Of a stretch of DNA of 39,623 nt, positions 14,979 through 22,180 are shown one piece after another. Where the stretch lies: the NCBI GenBank assembly GCA_045658315.1, contig JAZOUV010000054.1:1-39623 (forward strand), in the 5' to 3' direction. A program made the position numbers and the translations under genes. Below the pieces are notes generated by a model. It saw only the letters and a program-made list of their open reading frames with translations, searched no databases and was not told where the DNA came from. Each line of letters opens with the position of its first letter. The stretch's first letter is position 1. Source of the DNA: RGIG1995 sp045658315 (GTDB lineage Bacteria; Bacillota; Clostridia; Oscillospirales; CAG-272).

Positions 14979-16361
14979 ATGGACGCGGACGGGAATATAC
15001 AGGGCTTAATTTACAGAACGCTTGAAAATGCAGCGGAGGGCGAAGGTTCAGCCTCGGGCATAGCGTTTTTAGTCCTATTATTCGTATTATTTGTTGTGGG
15101 TGGCGGATATTTCGGCGGCTCCGAAAGTGCTTTCTCCGCAATGAACAAGATTCGTATCAAAGCTAAAGCAGACAACGGAGACAAAAAGGCAAAAAATGCA
15201 ATATACATTGCCAACAACTTTGAAAAAGCGTTGACAACATTGCTTATTGGAAACAATATTACTCATATCGCTGCGGCGTCCGTTGCGACGCTTATTTGCA
15301 CAAGAATATGGGGGACATCCGATACTGTTACGTGGATATGTACCGTGGTAACTACCTTTATCGTTTTTCTTTTCAGCGAGATGATCCCCAAGAGCTTTGC
15401 AAATGACAGAAGCGAAACGACGGCATTGATGTTCTCGGGTTCACTAAGATTCTTAATGAAAATTTTGTATCCCTTTGCCGTATTCTTTGAATGGATATCG
15501 AACATCTTTATGAAGCTTATTTCTAAAGTTGTAAAGCAGGAATCGCACCCCTCGATTACCGAAGAGGAATTGTACGAGATAATAGATACCATCGAAGAAG
15601 AGGGCGTAGTAAACGAAGAGCAGAGTGACCTTATGAAGTCGGCACTTGAATTTTCGGGCATTTCGGCAAGAGATGTTATGACTATGCGTAATGATATAGT
15701 TTCTATCAATGCGGCTCTCCCCAACGATGAGCTTCTTGCTTTTATCCGTGAGTCTGTACATACACGACTTCCCGTTTATGAAGGCGATTTGGATAATATA
15801 CTGGGTATAATTCAGATAAGAACTTTCATAAAAGCCTATTTGAAAGACCCAAACGTCGATATCAGAACACTTGTTATGCCTGCATACAAGGTTAATCCCG
15901 ATGCTATGATCGAGGATCTTCTTACAGAGATGCGTCAGCATAAGTTTTATCTTGGTATCGTATCCGAGAACGGTAAAACTCTGGGGCTTGTAACTATCGA
16001 GGACTTTCTTGAAGAGCTTGTCGGAGAAATCTGGGATGAAGACGACGTTGTCGATAAAGATTTTGTAAAACTGGGCGGAAACAGAACTCAGGTCAATACC
16101 CATTTGAAAATGGAGGAGATCTACAAGAGGCTGGGACTTAATCACCGCCGTGACCAAGATTTTGACAGACCCTTGCTTTCAATAGTTATCGAGCACTTCG
16201 GCCGGATCCCCAAGGAAGAGGAATCCTTTATTTACCGTAATATGGAAATAACCGTTGATGAAATCGAAAGTAACCTTGTGAAGAACGTCATAATCAGACT
16301 TCTTTCACCTTCAGAAATTGCAGAGCTTTCCGGCAAGACCGAGAACCCTGCGGCTGTTTGA
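14979..16361 (+). CDS. CNNM/CorC (HlyC) family transporter, first copy
   Basis: A 460-residue membrane protein. An extracellular N-terminus is followed by the CNNM (DUF21) domain with helices from about residue 26 (LVLLFVLFVVGGGYFGGSESAFSAMNKIRIK), then a CBS pair (about 205-330, MTMRNDIVSINA to LGLVTIEDFLEELVGEIWDED), and a CorC_HlyC domain to the end. Relatives such as MpfA/YhdP export Mg2+ or Co2+, with the CBS pair sensing Mg-ATP. The ATG at 14979 is preferred over a GTG at 14967, because the AGGAAG site ends at 14967. It is followed 13 bp later by a paralogue. Confidence 0.88.
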   Translation: MDADGNIQGLIYRTLENAAEGEGSASGIAFLVLLFVLFVVGGGYFGGSESAFSAMNKIRIKAKADNGDKKAKNAIYIANNFEKALTTLLIGNNITHIAAASVATLICTRIWGTSDTVTWICTVVTTFIVFLFSEMIPKSFANDRSETTALMFSGSLRFLMKILYPFAVFFEWISNIFMKLISKVVKQESHPSITEEELYEIIDTIEEEGVVNEEQSDLMKSALEFSGISARDVMTMRNDIVSINAALPNDELLAFIRESVHTRLPVYEGDLDNILGIIQIRTFIKAYLKDPNVDIRTLVMPAYKVNPDAMIEDLLTEMRQHKFYLGIVSENGKTLGLVTIEDFLEELVGEIWDEDDVVDKDFVKLGGNRTQVNTHLKMEEIYKRLGLNHRRDQDFDRPLLSIVIEHFGRIPKEEESFIYRNMEITVDEIESNLVKNVIIRLLSPSEIAELSGKTENPAAV

Positions 16362-16374
16362 GGGGGGAATGAAT

Positions 16375-17727
16375 ATGTACGTGAAAAATATGTTGATAAT
16401 CGTATTGATGATACTCCTTTCGGCTTGTTTTTCAGGCTCTGAAATATCATTCAACACAGCTAATAAAAAGCGTCTCAAAAAAGCGAGCGAGGCAGGTAAA
16501 AAATCAGCAACGCTGGCGTATAAAATTATTGAAGACTTTAATTCGGCACTTTCCGCAATTCTTATAGGTAACAACCTTGCAAATATTGCATGTACCACAG
16601 CCGCTACGGTTGTTGCGATTGACCTGTTTAAAGCTATAACAAACGGGGACAGCGTAGCATCGATAGTATCTACTGTTGTGATGACGGTCATTATCCTTAT
16701 TTTTGGTGAGATTATTCCCAAAGTAGTGGCAAAAAACAATGCAGACGTTATGGTACATTGGTTTGCATATATAATCAATATTGTAAAATGGATACTTTAT
16801 CCTTTGGTGTGGCTCGTAATGGCACTTATCAAGGGACTTGAAAAAATTTGGGGCAAGGACGACGAGGATGCTCCTACCGTAACCGAGGAAGAGCTTTCTT
16901 CCATAATTGAGACGGTCGAGGAAGAGGGCGTTATTGACGAGGAAAAGAAAGAGCTTCTCCAGTCTGCAATTACTTTCCGTGAAACGACCGTCGAGGAGAT
17001 AATGACTCCCCGAATCGATATGCTTTCCTTTGATATAACACACTCACTGGAAAAGCTTTCCCATTTAGCAGAAGATTCACGTTTTTCGCGTATTCCCGTA
17101 TATGATGAATCTATTGACGATATCATAGGGGTGCTCTACCTTAACCGTTACTATAGAAAAATAACGGGCGAGGGCGTAAAAAACAAGAATGATCTTCGTC
17201 AGCTTCTTATGGAGCCCTGCTTTATTCACAAGACCATGAAGCTTAATCGTGCTTTGAATATTCTCCGAGAAAGAAAGACTCACCTTGCGATAGTTGTTGA
17301 CGAATACGGCGGCACTATGGGCGTAGTTACGATTGAGGATATTCTCGAGGAATTGGTGGGCGAGATCTGGGATGAGTCCGATGAAATCGTAAACGAATGC
17401 GTCAAGACGGGTAACAATACATACGAAGTGTCGGGCGATATGAACATTGAGGACTTTTTTGCTGTGATAGAATTTGCCCCCAAGGACTTTGAATGTGAGT
17501 ATTCTACTGTCGGCGGTTGGGCGATAGAAATGCTTAACGCCGATCCTCATGTGGGCGACAACTTCAGTTATTCCGATTTTGACGAAGAAGCTATGGATGA
17601 CGATGATTATGACGGTCATAAGGAGATCTATGTTATCGTATCGGGTATGGACGATATGCGTATAAAAAAACTTACTGTTCTCGTGAGAAAGATTGAACCC
17701 GAGCAAGAAAATAAGACTGAAGAATGA
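16375..17727 (+). CDS. CNNM/CorC (HlyC) family transporter, second copy
   Basis: A 450-residue paralogue of the gene before it: CNNM domain (MLIIVLMILLSACFSGSEISFNTANKKRLKKA), CBS pair (ITPRID-type start IMTPRIDMLSF, then GVVTIEDILEELVGEIWDESD) and CorC_HlyC domain (EVSGDMNIEDFF onward). The start at 16375 is chosen because AGGGGGG (16361-16367) is 7 bp away; an ATG at 16369 is too close to it. The tandem pair could work as a heterodimer or give two metal specificities. The last domain has an acidic insertion (DFDEEAMDDDDYDG). Confidence 0.88.
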   Translation: MYVKNMLIIVLMILLSACFSGSEISFNTANKKRLKKASEAGKKSATLAYKIIEDFNSALSAILIGNNLANIACTTAATVVAIDLFKAITNGDSVASIVSTVVMTVIILIFGEIIPKVVAKNNADVMVHWFAYIINIVKWILYPLVWLVMALIKGLEKIWGKDDEDAPTVTEEELSSIIETVEEEGVIDEEKKELLQSAITFRETTVEEIMTPRIDMLSFDITHSLEKLSHLAEDSRFSRIPVYDESIDDIIGVLYLNRYYRKITGEGVKNKNDLRQLLMEPCFIHKTMKLNRALNILRERKTHLAIVVDEYGGTMGVVTIEDILEELVGEIWDESDEIVNECVKTGNNTYEVSGDMNIEDFFAVIEFAPKDFECEYSTVGGWAIEMLNADPHVGDNFSYSDFDEEAMDDDDYDGHKEIYVIVSGMDDMRIKKLTVLVRKIEPEQENKTEE

Positions 17728-17983
17728 GTTTTGAAAAGCGGGATTTTTAAAAAAACCGTGCAAAACCAAACACAAAATTAAGCACAAATTAAGAAGATTT
17801 ACGTACCAAAGCCCTTTTCTGTATGAATGCCAAATTTACCTTTCCTGCAGAAAGGGGCTTAAATTACGTTTAATTCATTCGCTTAGATTTATATATCTTC
17901 AGTTCTCCTTTTTTTAGTTTTTACAGCTCCTTCTTTATCTTTTGCAACTGTAGGTTTGTTGTAAAAAAATAAATATAATTTAT

Positions 17984-18008
17984 AAAACGGCTTATTTAGC
18001 CGTTTTTT
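17984..18008 (+). terminator. Terminator between the CNNM and glmM operons
   Basis: AAAACGGCT (17984-17992), 5-base loop, AGCCGTTTT (17998-18006) and a T run. It shows that glmM-glmS is transcribed from its own promoter. Confidence 0.85.
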
Positions 18009-18023
18009 AATTGGGTGTGTTCG

Positions 18024-18056
18024 GTTGCAACTTAGGGTTGACAAAAAGATATCAAC
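18024..18056. promoter_or_regulatory. Candidate operator of the HTH-GlmM protein
   Basis: The perfect palindrome GTTGCAAC (18024-18031) is followed by GTTGA (18037-18041) and TCAAC (18052-18056), an inverted repeat with a 10-bp spacer. A further GGTTGC lies at 18060-18065. All are directly upstream of the -35 box at 18066. XRE regulators usually bind such short inverted repeats. The assignment is inference. Confidence 0.4.
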
Positions 18057-18065
18057 TGTGGTTGC

Positions 18066-18095
18066 TTGACGAAAAAAGTGAAAATGAAATATAAT
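18066..18095 (+). promoter_or_regulatory. Promoter of the glmM-glmS operon
   Basis: TTGACG (18066-18071), 18 bp, TATAAT (18090-18095). The leader is about 80 nt. Confidence 0.75.
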
Positions 18096-18116
18096 AGTAA
18101 CATCGGTAAGTATACG

Positions 18117-18153
18117 CTGTATTTTGATTTTAAGAACGTTTATTGAAATACAG
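18117..18153 (+). promoter_or_regulatory. Inverted repeat in the glmM leader
   Basis: CTGTATTT (18117-18124) and AAATACAG (18146-18153) are exact complements, 21 bases apart, between the -10 box and the ribosome binding site GGAGG. It may be an RNA hairpin or a protein-binding site. Confidence 0.4.
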
Positions 18154-18183
18154 AGCAGAAAATAACTTTTCGGAGGGAAGATA

Positions 18184-19824
18184 ATGACTATAGGACAGAA
18201 GATAGCCATACTTCGTACTGCTATGCATATATCGCAGGAGCAGTTGGCAGAAAGGCTGGAAGTATCACGCCAGTCAGTATCAAAATGGGAGTCGGATCAG
18301 TCTGTTCCGGAGGTTGGAAAAATATTACAGCTTTCATCTTTGTTTAACGTAACAACAGACGATCTGCTTCGTGATGAGATACCATTGGCACCCACCTATA
18401 CAGAAACATTGTTCAGACCTAAAGAATCGGTCGTATTTAACGGCAGATATTTCGGTACAGACGGTTTCAGGGGCGAGGCTAATGAAAAACTGACGGCAAT
18501 GCACGCATTTAAAATAGGCAGATTTTTAGGCTGGTACTACACAAAAACTCATTCGGATAACCGTAAAGCAAGGGTGGTTATCGGAAAAGATACCCGTCGT
18601 TCCAGCTACATGCTTGAATATGCTATTGTGGCAGGTATAACTTCGTCGGGAGCTGATGCATATATGCTTCACGTTACCACGACTCCCAGCGTATCGTATG
18701 TTGTAAGACAGGATATGTTTGACTGCGGCGTTATGATCTCCGCATCGCACAATCCCTATTTTGATAACGGAATAAAGCTTATCAACGGTGCGGGCGAGAA
18801 AATGGATGATACTACACTTGCACTTATAGAGGACTATATTGACGGCGACTTTTCAAAGCTTGGCGTTGAAGGGAATGACATTCCATTGGCGGCAAGAGAA
18901 AAAGTTGGTTGCGTAATAGACTATGTTGCAGGAAGAAACAGATACGTAGGATTTCTTATATCTGTTGCGGCAAATTCTTACCGTGACCTGAAAGTAGCAC
19001 TTGACTGTGCAAACGGTTCGTCCTGGATGATAGCAAGGTCGGTCTTCAGTGCTCTGGGGGCACAGGTTTACGTTATTAACGCAGAACCCGACGGTGTTAA
19101 TATAAACGAGCAGGCAGGCTCTACCCATATCGGTGCATTGCGTAAATATGTAAGAGAGCACAAAATGGATGTGGGCTTTGCTTTTGACGGCGATGCCGAC
19201 AGGTGTATTGCAGTTGACGAAAAGGGCAATATTGTAAACGGAGACCACGTTTTGTTCGTTCTCGCAAGACGTTTGCGTGATAAGGGGCTTTTGCCGGGTA
19301 ATAAGGTCGTTACAACAATCATGTCAAATATGGGGCTTTATAAAGCACTTGATGAGGCAGGTATTGGATATGTACAGACAACGGTGGGCGACAGATACGT
19401 TCACGATGCGATGATAGAGAATGATTATTATTTGGGCGGTGAACAGTCGGGGCATACAATAATTCGCAAGTACGCAACAACGGGCGACGGTATACTGACG
19501 GCTATTATGCTTCTTGAAGAAATGATAGACAGAAAAACAACTCTCAGCGAACTTACAGCTCCCGTTACTATGTATCCTCAATCTATAAGAAATGTGCAGG
19601 TTGTCGATAAGGCGGCAGTTGCTAACAATGAGCAAGTAAAGAATATGGTTGCACAAATAACAGAGGAATTGGGCAAGGACGGCAGAATTTTGCTTCGTGA
19701 AAGCGGTACCGAGCCTGTTATAAGAATAATGGTGGAAAGCGGAAGCCCAAAAATATGCGAAAGTTATACGGCTAAGGTTGAAGAATTAATAAACAGCCTT
19801 GGATTATGCAAAAAAGATAAGTGA
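18184..19824 (+). CDS. glmM: XRE helix-turn-helix domain fused to phosphoglucosamine mutase
   Basis: A 546-residue fusion. Residues 1-65 are a complete XRE/Cro-type HTH (IGQKIAILRTAMHISQEQLA, recognition helix in VSRQSVSKWESDQSVP, then ILQLSSLFNVTTDDLL). After a short linker, residues about 88-546 are a whole alpha-D-phosphohexomutase of GlmM type: GTDGFRGEAN (91-100), catalytic serine loop ISASHNP (Ser188), metal site DGDADR (335-340), sugar loop GGEQSGH (418-424) and phosphate loop RESGTEPVIR (505-514). All active-site motifs are intact, so it should convert glucosamine-6-P to glucosamine-1-P. Ordinary GlmM is about 450 residues, beginning close to the GTDG motif. There is no ATG and no ribosome binding site between the domains that would give a free enzyme. 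glmS follows after 12 bp. The HTH may make the enzyme a regulator of its own operon. Confidence 0.93.
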   Translation: MTIGQKIAILRTAMHISQEQLAERLEVSRQSVSKWESDQSVPEVGKILQLSSLFNVTTDDLLRDEIPLAPTYTETLFRPKESVVFNGRYFGTDGFRGEANEKLTAMHAFKIGRFLGWYYTKTHSDNRKARVVIGKDTRRSSYMLEYAIVAGITSSGADAYMLHVTTTPSVSYVVRQDMFDCGVMISASHNPYFDNGIKLINGAGEKMDDTTLALIEDYIDGDFSKLGVEGNDIPLAAREKVGCVIDYVAGRNRYVGFLISVAANSYRDLKVALDCANGSSWMIARSVFSALGAQVYVINAEPDGVNINEQAGSTHIGALRKYVREHKMDVGFAFDGDADRCIAVDEKGNIVNGDHVLFVLARRLRDKGLLPGNKVVTTIMSNMGLYKALDEAGIGYVQTTVGDRYVHDAMIENDYYLGGEQSGHTIIRKYATTGDGILTAIMLLEEMIDRKTTLSELTAPVTMYPQSIRNVQVVDKAAVANNEQVKNMVAQITEELGKDGRILLRESGTEPVIRIMVESGSPKICESYTAKVEELINSLGLCKKDK

Positions 19825-19836
19825 GGTTTATGGAAA

Positions 19837-21663
19837 ATGTGCGGAATTATCGGAAGAGTCGGAAGCGACAATGTTGTGCCCTATCTTTTGAAGGGACTTG
19901 AATGCTTGGAATACAGAGGCTATGATTCGGCAGGAGTTGCTGTTTTTACGGATAACGGCATTGATACTTGCAAGACGGTAGGCAGACTTGTCGGACTTCG
20001 CGAAGCGGCAGAAAGAGAAGATTTGAAGGGAAATGTAGGTATAGGTCATACCCGTTGGGCAACACACGGCGGACCTTCTGAGGCTAATGCTCACCCGCAT
20101 TTCAGCCATGATAAAAAATTTGCTCTTGTACATAACGGTATTATCGAAAACTCCAATGAGCTTGCTGAAACAGAATTGGCAGGAGTTAATTACAACTCCG
20201 AGACTGATACGGAAAAGGTGGTTCATCTTCTTTCTAAATACTATAACGGAAATGTTGTAGAGACAATAAGTAAGGTTACATCACTTCTCAAAGGTTCTTA
20301 CGCCTTAGGTATTCTTTGTACGGATTATCCCGATACTATTTTCAGTACGGCTATGGCAAGTCCTATGGTTACTGCAAGAACTGCAGACGGTGGCTTTGTT
20401 TGCTCCGATGCAGGTGCAATTTCTTCCTATGCAAAAGAATATTATCCCGTAAAGAACGGCGAAATTTGTGTGTTGAACCGTGAAAAAATTGAGTTTTACG
20501 ATAAAGACGGTCAGTCAATAGAAAAGCTTGCCGTTAAAATTGATGTCGGTGAGCTTACTGCAGATAAGCACGGTTATGAGCATTATATGATGCTTGAAAT
20601 GTTGCAGCAGCCTAATGCTGTGAGAGATACTGTATTGCCTCTTATAAAAAACAACGGCATTTGCCTTGAAAACGTTGATATTTCCGATGATTACATAAAA
20701 AATGACCTTCGTGAGGTCGTAATTGTTGCCTGCGGCTCGGCATATCATGCGGGTGTTGTTGGCAAACAGCTTATAGAGTCTATGGGAAATATCAGAGCAT
20801 CGGCTGAAATTGCCTCCGAGTTCAGATACGTTAATCCCCTTATAGACGAGCATACATTGGCGGTGTTTATAAGCCAAAGCGGTGAGACTGCCGATACGTT
20901 GGCGGCACTCCGACTTGCAAAGCAAAAGGGTGCAAAGATACTGTCTATTGTAAATGTAAGCGGAAGTGCTATCGCAAACGAAAGCGACAACGTTATATTT
21001 ACAAAAGCAGGCAGAGAGGTGGCTGTTGCAACTACAAAGGCGTACAGTGCACAGCTTGCGGTACTCTATGCATTGGCAATAAGACTTGCAAAGGGCAAGG
21101 GTACATTAACCGAAGATGAAGAAAAGAAAATGACACACGAGTTGGCGGCACTTCCCCATAAGATACAGATGGCCATTGACCGTAATATTGAAAAAGCTGA
21201 AAGCTATGCGACTTGGTTTGCAAAAGCAGATGACATTTATTTTATTGGCAGAAGGCTTGACTATGCAGCTTCTCTTGAGGCTTCGCTGAAAATGAAAGAA
21301 ATTAGCTATATACACTCCGAGGCATACGCTGCAGGTGAATTGAAGCACGGTACTCTCTCTCTTATTGATCCCGGTGTACCCGTTGTTGCACTTGCCGCAG
21401 ATGCAGAAATATTCGGCAAAACATACAGTAATATTTGTGAGGTAATGGCAAGAGGTGCAGAAATGCTTGTTGTTACAACGGAGAAAAACAAAGAGCTTAT
21501 CGCTGAATTTAAAAATACTTTTATCGTTCCCGATACGCTTCCGCAGTTTACCGTATCTTTACAGATAGTTCCTCTACAACTGTTAAGTTACTATACTGCA
21601 AAGGACAAAGGCTGTGATATCGATAAACCCAAAAACCTCGCTAAGAGTGTAACGGTAGAATAA
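19837..21663 (+). CDS. glmS: Glutamine--fructose-6-phosphate aminotransferase (isomerizing)
   Basis: A 608-residue enzyme making glucosamine-6-phosphate from fructose-6-phosphate and glutamine, the first step to UDP-GlcNAc. The N-terminal glutaminase starts MCGIIGRVG with the catalytic Cys2, and has YRGYDSAG and GHTRWATHG. Two SIS domains follow (CGSAYHAGVVGKQLIES, SQSGETADTLAALRLAK; then IGRRLDYAASLEASLKMKEI), ending in KNLAKSVTVE as usual. It is 12 bp downstream of the HTH-glmM gene, so the two enzymes, steps one and two, are made together. No glmS ribozyme can fit in the gap, unlike in many Firmicutes. Confidence 0.97.
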   Translation: MCGIIGRVGSDNVVPYLLKGLECLEYRGYDSAGVAVFTDNGIDTCKTVGRLVGLREAAEREDLKGNVGIGHTRWATHGGPSEANAHPHFSHDKKFALVHNGIIENSNELAETELAGVNYNSETDTEKVVHLLSKYYNGNVVETISKVTSLLKGSYALGILCTDYPDTIFSTAMASPMVTARTADGGFVCSDAGAISSYAKEYYPVKNGEICVLNREKIEFYDKDGQSIEKLAVKIDVGELTADKHGYEHYMMLEMLQQPNAVRDTVLPLIKNNGICLENVDISDDYIKNDLREVVIVACGSAYHAGVVGKQLIESMGNIRASAEIASEFRYVNPLIDEHTLAVFISQSGETADTLAALRLAKQKGAKILSIVNVSGSAIANESDNVIFTKAGREVAVATTKAYSAQLAVLYALAIRLAKGKGTLTEDEEKKMTHELAALPHKIQMAIDRNIEKAESYATWFAKADDIYFIGRRLDYAASLEASLKMKEISYIHSEAYAAGELKHGTLSLIDPGVPVVALAADAEIFGKTYSNICEVMARGAEMLVVTTEKNKELIAEFKNTFIVPDTLPQFTVSLQIVPLQLLSYYTAKDKGCDIDKPKNLAKSVTVE

Positions 21664-21678
21664 TACTAAATAGTATAG

Positions 21679-21717
21679 ACATCCCTCCGCTAAAACGCGG
21701 GGGATGTTGTTTTTTTA
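21679..21717 (+). terminator. Terminator of the glmM-glmS operon
   Basis: ACATCCCTCCGC (21679-21690) pairs with GCGGGGGATGT (21697-21707) with one bulge, followed by TGTTTTTTT. Confidence 0.88.
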
Positions 21718-21782
21718 TAAACTTAGAAAAGAGGATACCCGTGCGAATGACGAGTATCCTCTTAATGTTTAAATATAAACCG

Positions 21783-21956
21783 TTACTTATTTTTGTTTTT
21801 TTCAGAGCGTTGAGAAGAGCAGGAGGCACAAGAACCTCCGCAAAAACTGCTGTCAGCACAACCGTGGCAGCTTTTCCCTTTCTTTTTTGCTTTTATAATA
21901 TAGACCGTTGCACGAATAACCGCTAATATTATTATTGCTATTATGATATAGTTCAT
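21783..21956 (-). CDS. FeoB-associated Cys-rich membrane protein
   Basis: A 57-residue protein: one N-terminal helix (MNYIIIAIIILAVIRATVYI), a basic stretch (KAKKKGK) and a Cys-rich tail (SCHGCADSSFCGGSCASC, five cysteines plus a His). This matches the FeoB-associated family, small proteins normally encoded beside the ferrous iron transporter FeoB. AGGAG lies 6 bp before the ATG. No feoA or feoB is in the window, so the gene stands alone here. A strong promoter with a DtxR-like palindrome suggests metal control. Confidence 0.8.
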   Translation of the reverse strand: MNYIIIAIIILAVIRATVYIIKAKKKGKSCHGCADSSFCGGSCASCSSQRSEKNKNK

Positions 21957-22001
21957 GGGATTCTCCTCGTATTTGTATTTTTTTTGTAATTGTTTTTAAT
22001 T

Positions 22002-22023
22002 CAGGTTAGCTTTAGCTAACCTG
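22002..22023. promoter_or_regulatory. DtxR/IdeR-like metal-box palindrome
   Basis: CAGGTTAGC (22002-22010), TTTA, GCTAACCTG (22015-22023): 9-bp perfect arms. It resembles the AGGTTAG…CTAACCT arms of DtxR-family operators, though with a longer centre. It lies 9 bp downstream of the -10 box of the FeoB-associated gene, where a bound repressor would block transcription. Confidence 0.55.
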
Positions 22024-22031
22024 TCGATTAA

Positions 22032-22060
22032 ATAATAGCATTTGTTTGTAATATTGTCAA
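22032..22060 (-). promoter_or_regulatory. Promoter of the FeoB-associated gene
   Basis: On the minus strand, TTGACA (22055-22060), 17 bp, TATTAT (22032-22037), directly upstream of the palindrome at 22002-22023. Confidence 0.7.
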
Positions 22061-22098
22061 TGGCTTTTATATAAAATGTCGAAAAAACGCAGAAACTG

Positions 22099-22126
22099 TT
22101 GACATATTATAGAAAATAAATATAAT
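22099..22126 (+). promoter_or_regulatory. Promoter of the NhaC-type antiporter
   Basis: TTGACA (22099-22104), 16 bp, TATAAT (22121-22126). A single Spo0A-box-like TGTCGAA lies at 22077-22083, 15 bp before the -35; one site alone is weak evidence. Confidence 0.7.
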
Positions 22127-22180
22127 AAATGTATAAATAATTAAATAATTATGTCAAAAAAACATAAAAAGGAGAAAAAC

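Larger units (their letters stand above)
17728..18183. other. Control region upstream of glmM-glmS
   Basis: A 456-bp gap with no gene. In order it holds an inverted repeat AAGCCCTTTTCTG (17809-17821) / CAGAAAGGGGCTT (17848-17860), a terminator (17984-18008), repeat-rich sequence with GGTTG motifs (18022-18065), a promoter (18066-18095) and a leader hairpin (18117-18153). I see no glmS ribozyme core. Confidence 0.6.

Noticed and set aside
17728..18183. glmS ribozyme upstream of glmM
   Set aside because: I could not find a recognisable ribozyme core by eye; a model search would be needed to be certain.
17889..18209. A 106-codon minus-strand frame over the glmM control region
   Set aside because: It runs through a terminator, a promoter and the start of glmM, and shows no domain.
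22077..22083. Single TGTCGAA upstream of the antiporter promoter as a Spo0A site
   Set aside because: One 7-bp match is expected by chance in a window of this size; it lacks the full TTTTGTCGAA context seen at 4266-4388.
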